IMG/VR virus record: IMGVR_UViG_3300025127_000240
Location: 1 to 25,682 of that record
Reading direction: 5' to 3' (one strand)
Length of the DNA: 25,682 nucleotides
Origin: a virus
The position numbers and the translations under genes are program-made. The notes under the pieces were generated by a model, which was given only the letters and a program-made list of their open reading frames with translations, was not told the DNA's origin and did no database searches. Every line of letters begins with the position of its first letter. Position 1 is the stretch's first letter. This document shows positions 13,801-22,800 of this stretch, piece after piece.

Positions 13801-16518
13801 TCTCATCAATTCTCCATTAGAGAATAAGTTATCCTGAATGTAGAATGAATATGCAGTTGTGTTTGTAATAATACCAGTAAATGTAATGGTACCAGTTGCG
13901 TATCTCAATCTTACAGGAGAAGAACCTGTGCTTGTTTTAATTCTAAAACGGTTATTATCAATTCTATTAATGTAGAATGTACCAGAGTTATAGTTACTCT
14001 GATTCATGTATACATCATAGAAGTATCTGATAGTACCACCATTAGTAATGTTTAGAGATACTTGCTGGTTTTCAGGGAATCCATGACCTTCATAGTAGAA
14101 AGAATCATTAGTTGAAGTATTTCTCTTAACAAGTGCGATGTACTGGTTAGTGTAACCGTCTTCGTTGTAACCACCAAAGTAACGGTTTAGATATGCACCC
14201 CATCCTTCTTGATAGTACCAGAAGAACCAGTGGTTACCTCTAACTCTGATATAGTTTGCTTCAACATAGTCAGTATAGAAGTTATCTCTATAGTAGTAAG
14301 TATTACTGAGGTTATTTCCATAACCCTGAACAGTATATGCTCTACCCCACTCGTTACTTTCACCTTGGTCATTAATGTATCTGTTATTCTGGTCAGTTAT
14401 AAAGTCATAGTTACCTTGATATCTTTCAGCAGTACCTAGAGGAAGTGTCTCGTGGTTATAACCATAAGTTCTTGGTTGAGTACCACGGTTGTTGTGGTAT
14501 TCATTAATATGGAATTTAGTTGTGCTATTATCACCAACTTCAGGTCGTCTAGTGGTGAAGAATACAGTTCTATCCCATCCAGTTTGACCTAGACCGTAAT
14601 TATTATATCTTGAGAAGTCATGACCAGATCTGGTTCCACCTTGATCCCAGTAGTAAGTATAGAAGTATGCGTACCAGTTATAGTATGCTTTATACTCTCT
14701 ACGAATGTTATATACAAGACCAAAGTTATGATTACCAAAAGTCCAAGTACCATCATGAGGATAAGATCCTGAAGGATATGCATCACTTAAATTGATTAGG
14801 TTGTTAAGACGCTGAGATTGATGAAGTTTGATATTGTTATCATCAACTTTTTCAACATAGTAAACTTGCATTCTTTGCATACCACCCAAAGGTCTGTTAC
14901 CTACGTTTGGATAGTAAAGTAATGCATAGTGATTTTCTAACTGGTGATTAGTTAACTTAATACTGTTATTACCATAGTCAACATCACTCTCACCAAATCT
15001 AAGAGTATATGTACACTCATAGTTAAAGGTGAAAGTTTGAGTTCTATCTACTTCTCTGTTAACAGTTATAGTTGAGTCTTCGTCAGCAAAAGGTCTTCCA
15101 TCAGGTGCAGTTGCTGTAGGATCTGCAATCTCAAGAATCTTAGGAGAAACTGTGTTAACAAAATAGAAGTTTGTGTTGTCTGCAAAACCGTGCTCAGAAA
15201 CAGTAGTTAGATAAACTTTAGAAGTTGTCTTAGTTGCGATTGTAAAATTAGCTCCCATTTCAGGGTGAGCAGTACAATAGTAACCTAAAGGAGAAGGAGT
15301 TGCTGCATCAACGTAAATTCTGGTGTATGCTCCTGCTGTACCTTGAGTACCGTGCTCATAAACAAATGTAGTATATGCAGTACCACCACCATGAGTACCA
15401 TCAGTAGTTGTGGAAAACTTGAATGGGTGAGTTGCAGTGCTTGGATCTGATGTATCAAAAGTGTAGATAGATTTTCTAGAAAGTTCTAGAGTACTTTGCA
15501 TTACACCATCAATGAAATATTTGTTTCCACCAGATGCAACACCATTACTTCCATCAAGAGTGTAAGTTGTGTTAGTACCTAGAGCTTCAATAACCTCTCC
15601 ATTTTGGAATGCTCCAGTAGCGTTGTAAATATGGACATCTGCTCCATCAACTTTACCAATAGTACCAGAGGCATTACTAGTTTGACCACTTACAACTGCG
15701 CCAACGACATATTCATTAGTATCAACAGTAGTTGTAGCTGTAAGTTTAATAATTGCTTCTACAGTAACAGGTAGGTTATACAAGTCAGACACAATACCAA
15801 TTGATTGGTCTAGTGAAATTTGTGAACCTTGGAAGAATTTACCTGGAATAATAGAGGTATATGTACCTTGTAAATCTCTAGTAGTAGGTTGATTTGATCT
15901 TGCTTTATATGTAAAAGTTGTAGTAGTAGGAACTGCCTGAATAATGTAAGTACCTTCTGCAGTAATTTCCGAAAGACCAGTAACAGTAATTGGAACACCA
16001 CTTGTTAGACCGTGTTCAAAACTTGTTTCAACTGTAATAAGTTCTGAACCTGCAACTGCTGCTACTCTAGAAATAAAGGGGATAGTAGTATCAGAAGTAG
16101 ATGCGTAGAACGAAGGGATGTTGTTAATTGTTTGAATAGTTTCCCATTTAGATGACTGAGGTCCGTACTCAAAGTCGGTATCAATTAAGTTTTCTGGGTT
16201 TGATACTCTGAATTTAGATACAGCGTCAACAAATGTTTCAGACGGTTCAAAATGTACAGCGTCTTCTTCTTCAAAAATTTGGAGCGAGTCTGTATCACTC
16301 ATCGACGTAGTGTCGTGAGCAAGAGTTATAGTCGTCTCGTCTGCACTAGCATCATAACTAAACTCACCAGTTTTGGTGCTATCAGCAAAGTTATAGATGA
16401 TAATGTTATCAGTAGTGTTAGTGATCATCAAAAGACGACGCTTATGATGATTACCTTTTATTTTGACCTTCTTTTCTGACGCATCAAATACGAAGTCAAA
16501 GAGCAACGATTTTGCCAT
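10813..16518 (-). CDS. giant fibre-like virion structural protein (1,901 residues)
   Basis: Almost certainly an extended virion protein, probably tail fibre or baseplate fibre: beta-rich, Thr/Ser/Asn/Gly-rich, hardly any cysteine. An N-terminal domain (1-110) is followed by small beta modules (e.g. SFEHGLTSGVPITVTGL at about 166). About 333-425 is a cupredoxin-like module (YFIDGV...THPFKFS...GYYCTAHPEMG). About 591-792 is very rich in Tyr, Asn and Trp. Two related modules of about 70 residues share the pattern G..ISHNT.YYAV.VD.N.FKLA and GL.AGNSYYVIVINGNRFQLA. A conserved stretch contains MDYSWYGAGKIRFGFKDAHG and ESYFRSGNLPARYE. The C-terminal domain of about 160 residues (VSIRLAPSVDSSITGALGER ... 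GNSILGGDGIYPNGPDLLT ... ITWSESQA) recurs in large cyanophage structural proteins. AAGGGG lies about 10 bases before the ATG. Confidence 0.88.
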   Translation of the reverse strand: MAKSLLFDFVFDASEKKVKIKGNHHKRRLLMITNTTDNIIIYNFADSTKTGEFSYDASADETTITLAHDTTSMSDTDSLQIFEEEDAVHFEPSETFVDAVSKFRVSNPENLIDTDFEYGPQSSKWETIQTINNIPSFYASTSDTTIPFISRVAAVAGSELITVETSFEHGLTSGVPITVTGLSEITAEGTYIIQAVPTTTTFTYKARSNQPTTRDLQGTYTSIIPGKFFQGSQISLDQSIGIVSDLYNLPVTVEAIIKLTATTTVDTNEYVVGAVVSGQTSNASGTIGKVDGADVHIYNATGAFQNGEVIEALGTNTTYTLDGSNGVASGGNKYFIDGVMQSTLELSRKSIYTFDTSDPSTATHPFKFSTTTDGTHGGGTAYTTFVYEHGTQGTAGAYTRIYVDAATPSPLGYYCTAHPEMGANFTIATKTTSKVYLTTVSEHGFADNTNFYFVNTVSPKILEIADPTATAPDGRPFADEDSTITVNREVDRTQTFTFNYECTYTLRFGESDVDYGNNSIKLTNHQLENHYALLYYPNVGNRPLGGMQRMQVYYVEKVDDNNIKLHQSQRLNNLINLSDAYPSGSYPHDGTWTFGNHNFGLVYNIRREYKAYYNWYAYFYTYYWDQGGTRSGHDFSRYNNYGLGQTGWDRTVFFTTRRPEVGDNSTTKFHINEYHNNRGTQPRTYGYNHETLPLGTAERYQGNYDFITDQNNRYINDQGESNEWGRAYTVQGYGNNLSNTYYYRDNFYTDYVEANYIRVRGNHWFFWYYQEGWGAYLNRYFGGYNEDGYTNQYIALVKRNTSTNDSFYYEGHGFPENQQVSLNITNGGTIRYFYDVYMNQSNYNSGTFYINRIDNNRFRIKTSTGSSPVRLRYATGTITFTGIITNTTAYSFYIQDNLFSNGELMRLTTTGSVPSGLTAGNSYYVIVINGNRFQLASSASNASNGTEIQFSSKGSGIQTFENTTADFGTVDGSYTTTRAISETELEVTIPFKIPPTVKQFDSAAAIDTTNHVVNITNHFYSTGTRIIYNNAGNSDIGGISHNTDYYAVLVDNNHFKLAPTLADALAGTNLLTFSSTSSGIHEFISGNLSGEVTGTGSIEVTSGSRRVVGTNSAFQRFFKIGDIIKVVNTTAGSPGVLEERRVTAITDDDLLLVDNAFSFSQSGTNYLIPSYIYVRPDGFFLHRPFDGGMEIGTSKSPNSRISRQTRKYFRYQSGKGIQTSLAINFIPQIPILDINYVATGVNVVDNNVSGTANSTTLTVASTTGLVAGQRVLGTTTAQGCFDTEARIRSITNGTTLELTQPIVSDFTAGTVEFARKFTATARCNKPHQLTTALRIKVINTDINQFNIESPVETIVDDFRFTYLLLDEPTATSGGGFPTLAVLSWSDCDIRCGMFDDQNGFFYEFDGDSINCVRRSSVLQIPGRVSVTRDSHIVTGTDTMFTSQLDPSDKIVIRGMSYKVVKVTSDNQITIQPSYRGVSNADVILTKTIDTKVPQTQWNIDKADGVGKSSYILDLSKIQMAYMDYSWYGAGKIRFGFKDAHGHVKYFHEFKHNNKLTESYFRSGNLPARYEIENGDKPTYVGTLFHWGTSVIMDGMFQDDEAYLFTASGNSLKFTNSSGTSATSNGNSTILESYRSYWTRYYYIRIPFPSGDASALTVNTNIFQSSVAAGYFSNGRQINTRTYTSGSTHYVYIQYLQGTTSSFPRNYYSQINSQLGNPAVPSGTAFGVGSPATNVVNLIPLNIPLVSIRLAPSVDSSITGALGEREIINRMQLALDSVGILTTHETEISLIINPSLSTDTFENVDDPSLCQLVKHASDDTVSGGSVILSFRASGAGNGETSATTFDLSRISALGNSILGGDGIYPNGPDLLTVVANIVDSGGVSNSTPYQISARITWSESQA
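15235..15522 (-). other. cupredoxin-like module inside the fibre protein
   Basis: Residues about 333-428 of the fibre protein. The order is YFIDGVMQSTLELSRKSIYT, FDTSDPSTATHPFKFST, TFVYEHGTQGTAGAYTRIYV, GYYCTAHPEMG. H364, C415, H418 and M421 are spaced as in type 1 copper sites (distal His, then Cys-x2-His-x2-Met on one loop). The module is known to me as a recurrent one in marine phage structural proteins; copper binding is inferred. Confidence 0.65.
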
Positions 16519-16617
16519 TTTCTGTTATTCCCCTTGGATTTGTTTAAAGTAACGAAGTGTTGTTTTCAAGTCAGTGCTCGCATATAATATAAAATCTCTT
16601 GTAAAAAAGTTTTGGGT

Positions 16618-16827
16618 TCACCAACCCATTGCCGCCATCATTCCCATCGAAATGGTAATTTGATCGACAACGTAGTCTTGCCTTGCGTGAGGGATACCAC
16701 CCGCAGTGTTTCCGTCGTGTAGTACCAGACTCATTGTGTCGGTGTCTACAGTTAGTTCCGCAAGGGCACCAGTAAATGTAGAGTGTTGTACCGTAGTACC
16801 TCGTCTCAACTGTACCTGTTTGGTCAT
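16618..16827 (-). CDS. short fibre-like protein with Mtd-type N-terminal domain
   Basis: 69 residues: MTKQVQLRRGTTVQHSTFTG, ALAELTVDTDTMSLVLHDGN, TAGGIPHARQDYV, ending GMMAAMGW. The 'QLRRGTT..H..FTGA..E.TVDTD...LV.HDG.TAGG' pattern is the N-terminal fold of the major tropism determinant family, which forms the virion-attached end of many phage fibres. Here it stands alone with a short tail instead of a receptor-binding domain, so it may be a small fibre cap or connector. AAGGGG lies about 8 bases before the ATG, and an exact late promoter is 30 bases upstream. Confidence 0.85.
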   Translation of the reverse strand: MTKQVQLRRGTTVQHSTFTGALAELTVDTDTMSLVLHDGNTAGGIPHARQDYVVDQITISMGMMAAMGW

Positions 16828-16856
16828 GGGTATCCCCTTAGAATTTATGCTAGTTT

Positions 16857-16864
16857 TATTTATA
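16857..16864 (-). promoter_or_regulatory. T4-type late promoter (TATAAATA, exact)
   Basis: All eight bases of the T4 late consensus on the minus strand, in the 51-base gap between the giant repeat protein and the Mtd-like gene. The start point would be near 16,850, giving a leader of about 23 bases with an AAGGGG ribosome site before the ATG at 16827. It would drive the Mtd-like, fibre and 137-residue genes to the terminator at 10,345-10,370. Confidence 0.8.
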
Positions 16865-16878
16865 AAAACAAAACATCT

Positions 16879-19800
16879 TTAAATGATAGTCACAAACGTG
16901 AATCCAGGTTCAAACTTACGGAATTCTTCATCAGCGGTACCATCGAGGTTAACAGTACCAGATCCAGTATGAGCTGCAATTGGTATGTATTTAACATCAC
17001 CTGATTGCTCTTGCGTCTTCTCATCACCAGCAACAGGAGCAAGTCCTGTCTCAGGAGTGACGTAATTAGAGTTGATTCTAAGTTGTTCATCAACTTCTGC
17101 TTGTGTCCAACGTTCTCTAACAAGACTAATTTCAAACAGTCCAGTAGTATCATCTGTTTGAGCAATAAGAACAGCAACACCACCTGTAGTGAATAGAGAT
17201 CCAGATCCTTTATAGTGCGGAATAAATCTGATTTCTGTAGCAGCACCTGAGATATTGTATTGTGCTGTATCTCCAACATACCTGTCTGTTTGACTCTCGT
17301 CTGATGTTCCAGATATTGTTGTAGAACCTGATCCTTGATAACCCAAACGAATAAATGCTTCGTTTGCTCCACCAGATACACCAAAGAGACCTGTTGCTGA
17401 GTAGTTGAATGTAACTGTATCCGCAACTCCATTGAATGCGAATAGAGAACCAGTAGCAGCATGTGCTCGTAGAGATCTCTCGACTGTAGATCCAGTGATT
17501 GAAATAGATCCAGATCCGTTGTATGCTCTTGCTCTTGGAGTATCTGCTGTACCAGTAATTCTGAAGAGAATAATACTCTCTGATTCGTTGGTAGTCTTGG
17601 ACTCTGCAGCACCACCTGTGGTGAATAGAGAACCAGAACCAGCAAAGCTTCCAGTAAACTTGGAGACAGATTCTCCAGATAGTTGAATCTGTAAAGTCTC
17701 GTCGTCTGCAAATGTAACTTTTTCGTTGATTGCCTGACCAGAGAATGTGGATATAGTTCCACTTCCAATGTGAGGACGAACAACTGCACTGGTACTTTCT
17801 CCAGATAATGCAAAGAGACCAGTTGCATCTGGACTGAAGGCAATCCTCTCTTCTGCAAAAGCAACTGCAGCACCACCTTCCAAGAAGTCCATGACTCCTG
17901 TTCCAGTGTAATTATCAAGTTGTCTATCGTCTGCCTCTCCACTAAGTGTGATTTGTGCAGTGCTCTCTGGAGGATTGGCGATGAAGGATTCTCCAACAAC
18001 ACCACTGAATCCATAAAGACCAGTTGCTGCTTCATTAAATGTAACGCTCTCTGCAGCACCGCCAACTGTGAATAGAGAACCAGATCCAATCTCTCCATTG
18101 CTATGTTTTTCAACAGCAGATCCAGATAGAGTTGTAGATCCAGAACCAACATAACGTTCTGTATGTTTCTCTATAGATTGACCAGTAGCAACGAAGAGGA
18201 CTGTGCTTTCTGGTGGATTGGTTGTGATAACCTCAACAGCACCACCAGCAGTAAATAGATTTCCAGATCCAATGTATCTGTCTGTTTGTTTCTCAACACC
18301 ATCACCAGTAACAAATATGGAACCAGAACCAATGTTGTTAGGTGTGAATATAACACGTCCGACTGTACCACCAATAGTGAATTCAGCAACATCACCAACA
18401 TAACGTTCTGTATGTTTCTCGATTGAGAACCCAGATATACTTGTAGAACCTGATCCGACATAAGGTGCTCGAGTGAATGCCTCATCTTTGGTTCCTCCAA
18501 GAGCAAAGAGTGCGATATTCTCTGGAGGATTGCTTGTAACTCTTTCTGCAGCACCACCGAATGTAAAGATATTTCCACCAACAACAGGCATGTACTTGAT
18601 GTTGAATATAACATCACCACTGAGTGTGATGGTTCCACCCATCTCATCTGCCTGTGCAACTTTCTCGACACATGTACCAGAGAATCCACCGTAGGAACCA
18701 GATCCAACATAATCCTTGACGATCGTTGGATCTCCAGTAGTACCAGCAACTGTAAAGAGTGCAGTATCTTCTGGTGGATTTGTAGTGATAGATTCACTAG
18801 CACCACTAGCAGTGAACAGATTACCTTCACCATCAAAGTGATATTCAACGCTAAGAGTAGCAAAACCACTCCAAGTGTATTCTGGTGCATCTCCAAGATA
18901 TGCCTCTGTATGTTTCTCGGAAACTCTTGTTCCAGAGAATCCACCATAAGAACCAGATCCGATGTAAGGTGTTCGGGCAAATGCTTCGTTGCCTGTTCCT
19001 TGTAACTGATAGAGTCCTGTAGATTCTTCTACAACACCAACTGCTTCCGCTGCACCGCCTGCAGTAAAGAGGTTTCCAGAACCAGGGTATCTGACTCTGT
19101 AGATAAACTCGACTGCACCACCGATTGTGTATAGTCCAGTTGCTTCCTCTGCAACTCCAACCTTCTCGATAAGAGCTTGACCAGAGAACGTAGATAGAGT
19201 TCCACCTTGAACAACTGCAATGACTGTAGTAGATTCTGCAACAGTACCAGTTGCATCAAATATAATTGTGCTTTCTGGTATATTTGTAGTCTTGGATTCT
19301 GCTGCTCCTCCAGTAGTGAATAGAGATCCAGATCCAACATGATTAACGATGTAGTTGAATTCAACTTGACCGCTGACTGTGTAAAGACCAGTCGCTTCTT
19401 GTGTTGCAAATAGAACTCTCTCTGTTATAAATGGAGCAAATGGTTGTCCACCATGTCCACCAACCGTTGTGAAAGAACCAGATCCAATTTCTGTTGCTGG
19501 AGTAAAGGATTCTCCTGTAGTTCCACCAACAACAAAGAGTGCAGTATCTTCTGGAGGATTACTTGTGATAGCTTCAGCAGATCCACTTGCAGTGAATAGA
19601 GATCCAGATCCAACATAATCATCAGTCTGTCTTTCGACTGCATTTCCAGATAGAGTATACTGAGCAGTATCTCCAGTGTAATCTTGAGTTGCTCTCTCGA
19701 CTGCAGTACCAGATAGTGTGATAGCAGTTGCAGTACCAATATAACGTTCTGTATGTTTCTCAATACCAACACCAGATACTGTAAAGAGACCTGTTGCTGC

Positions 19801-22800
19801 TTCGTTGACTGTAACTGTCTCTGCAACTCCACCAGCAGTAAATAGATTTCCAGATCCGATATATCTGTCTGTCTGTTTCTCAACTGCGGTACCTGATCCA
19901 GTGAACAGAATGGTACGTTCTGGAGGATTAGTTGTAGTAGATTCGACAAGTCCACCAGCAGTAAATAGATTTCCAGAACCAGTAAATCTGAATGTGAACC
20001 TGTAAGTATTACCAATAAATGCAGGTGCTGTAAATAGTTCGATAGTACCAGCACCATCAATCTCACCAAATCTAGCGAAACGTTCAATTGCTGCACCAGA
20101 GAATCCACCGTAAGAACCAGAACCAGTATACCTTCTCTCGAATGGAGTAGAAGCTACACCACTTATAGTGTAAGTTCCGTGTGCAGGATCAAGTATATGT
20201 GCTAGATTTCCGTCAGCACCGTAATCTTCCTCACCATCTGTGAGTGGATTGGTTATCTGACCTTGATCTTCGTTAGATGTAGCATTAGCATCGACACTTC
20301 CATAATCCTCAGATGTGAGTGTATTAGGAAGATCTCTGTCGTATACCCAAGTTCTAGATTCTGCAGCACCACTGAGTGCGTTGAGTGTTCCAGATCCATT
20401 GAATGCGTGAGTTCTAAGTATGGCGACAACACCACTGACTGTAAAGAGTCCAGTAGTATCATCTGTCTGCGCAACTGTCTCTGCTGCTCCACCAGCAGTG
20501 AATAATGTACCAGAACCAACCCAAGAAGGAAGTCTAACAACATGCGCTGCACCACTGGTTGTATAGGTTCCTTGAGCAGGAGTAATGACTGTATTGAGAA
20601 TACTACCATTGTCTTCCTCACCCGCAGTAGTAGGAAGATTAATGCTACCGTCATCCTCATTGGTGGTTGATGTAGCAGAAACAAGACCATTGTCTTCCTG
20701 AACAAATGGTAATACAAGTTCATCACTGTAATCATAAGTCCTAGACTCTGCTGCACCACCGATAACAGGTAGAGTACCGAAGGCATCATACTTCCAACAG
20801 AATCTATATGTGTTACCAATAAATGCAGGAGAAGTAGATAGACTAAACAATCCTGTTGATTCTTCTGCAACTCCAGAAGATTCTGCAGCACCACCAAAGG
20901 AGAATAGAGAACCAGAACCAACCTCAGCAAATATAGGTTCAAACTTGACGTGACGTGCTTGCTCTTGTGTCTTCTCATCACCAACTTGAGGGACGAGACC
21001 TGTTTCAGGAGTAACATATGAAGCGTTACCAGCAAGAAACTCATCAATCTCTGCCTGAGTAAGAGGATCTCTAGTAAGACTGAGAGTGATTCCACCAGTT
21101 GTTCCAGTAACAGTCTGATCATAAAGAACAGTACCATTGCTTTCCTCACCAGCAGATAGAGGATCAACAATGGTTCCGTGATCTACGTCTGGATTAGGCG
21201 CAGTTCCAGTAACAAGACCATTATCTACAGATGAGAATACAACAACAGAACTGTCGTTATAGTCGAAGGTGACTTTCTCGACACATCCACCGATACTGAA
21301 TAGAGATCCAGATCCAACATAATCTCTAGACCTAGAGAATGCAGATGTACCAACAACAGTGAAGAGGTAAGTTGATTCGTAATCAAGGACAAATACCTCT
21401 GCTGCACCTGATGCTGTGAATAGAGAACCAGAACCAGTATATCTACGAGTAAATGGAGTCTCAGCAACACCAGTAAGATCAATTGTTCCTGTAAGAGGAT
21501 ATGTGGTAGCAGTATTGATGACTGTACCATTGTTCTCTTCTCCTGCAGTAAGAGGATCGCTGATAAGACCATTGTCTTCCAGAACTGTTGCAGTAGAACT
21601 GATAAGACCATTGTCTTCTGTGCTGAATACATCAATAGAGGTTTCGTTGTAATCCCAAGTAACTGCCTCTGCACATCCACTGAGTCCAAATAGAGATCCA
21701 GTACCAACATAATCTCTCGTTCTTGGAGTTTGCGCAACACCAACAATATCGAATAGTCCAGTTGCTTCTTCCGCAAATGTAACTTTCTCGACAAGAGCTT
21801 GACCAGAGAATGTACTGAATGTACCTCCACCAGTTTCAGGTACAATACTTTTCTCTACAGAGTTGCCGCTTACAACATATGATCCTGTTAGTGGGAACGT
21901 TGTAGAAGTATTGACGATCGTTCCGTAAGTAAATTCACCTGCGGTTGTTGTCTCTGCAATCGAACCATCATCAAAGTGATCGGTAAGGTAATTGGTTGGA
22001 TCAATAACATTACCATAATCATCAGTTGTAACAACATCAATTGAGGTTTCATTGTAATCCCAGGTGACTGCTTCCGCTGCACCATTAAGAGTGAAGAGAG
22101 AACCACTACCAATGTAAGGTCTTGTTCTACTGAATGCTGTAGATCCAGATACATTGAATAGACCGAATGCATCATCTGTTTGTGCGACTGCCTCAACAGC
22201 ACCACCGATTGTGAATAATCCACCAGAACCAATCTGAGAGAAGATAGGTTCAAACTTAACATCTCTTGCTTGTTCCTGTGTTTTGATATCGCCTGCCTGA
22301 GGAACGAGTCCTGTCTCAGGAGTAACGTAATCTGGATTACCAGCAAGTATTTCATCAACTTCCTCTTGAGTAAGAGGTTGTCTTGTGTAAGAGAACGTGA
22401 AGATAGGTCCAGTTCCACCAGCGTAAGGTTGAACTGTTTGAGTGTATAGGATTGTATTGTAGTCTTCTTCACCAGCAGTGAGAGGATCTGAAACTAAACC
22501 ACTATCTTCAAAGACTGTTGTTGTAGCAGTGATGTTACCATAATCATCAGAAGTAAATACAACTTGCTCACCATAATCAAATGTGACTTTCTCAACTCCA
22601 CCACCAACAGAAGGTATGATACCACTACCGATGTAAGGTCTAGTTCTGGCGTATACAGTTGTACCAACAATATCAAACAGTGCAGTTGCTTCCTCTGCAA
22701 ATGTAACTTTCTCAACCAGAGCTTGACCAGAGAATGTGGATATAGATCCAGATCCAATAAATCTACGAGTAAATGGAGTCTCTGCAACACCGCTAGTAGC

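Noticed and set aside
16618-16827. Diversity-generating retroelement suggested by the Mtd-like domain
   Set aside because: No reverse transcriptase, template repeat or C-type lectin variable domain is in the window; only the fibre attachment fold is shared.
16890-18152. Long same-strand frame of 420 codons (and similar ones at 18171-18980, 19425-20108, 20253-21170, 21225-21845, 21888-22472) inside the giant repeat gene
   Set aside because: These are out-of-frame shadows of the repeat coding sequence: the repeating codons simply avoid stops in a second frame. The products are Leu/Val/Gln-rich with no domain, and have no own ribosome sites.
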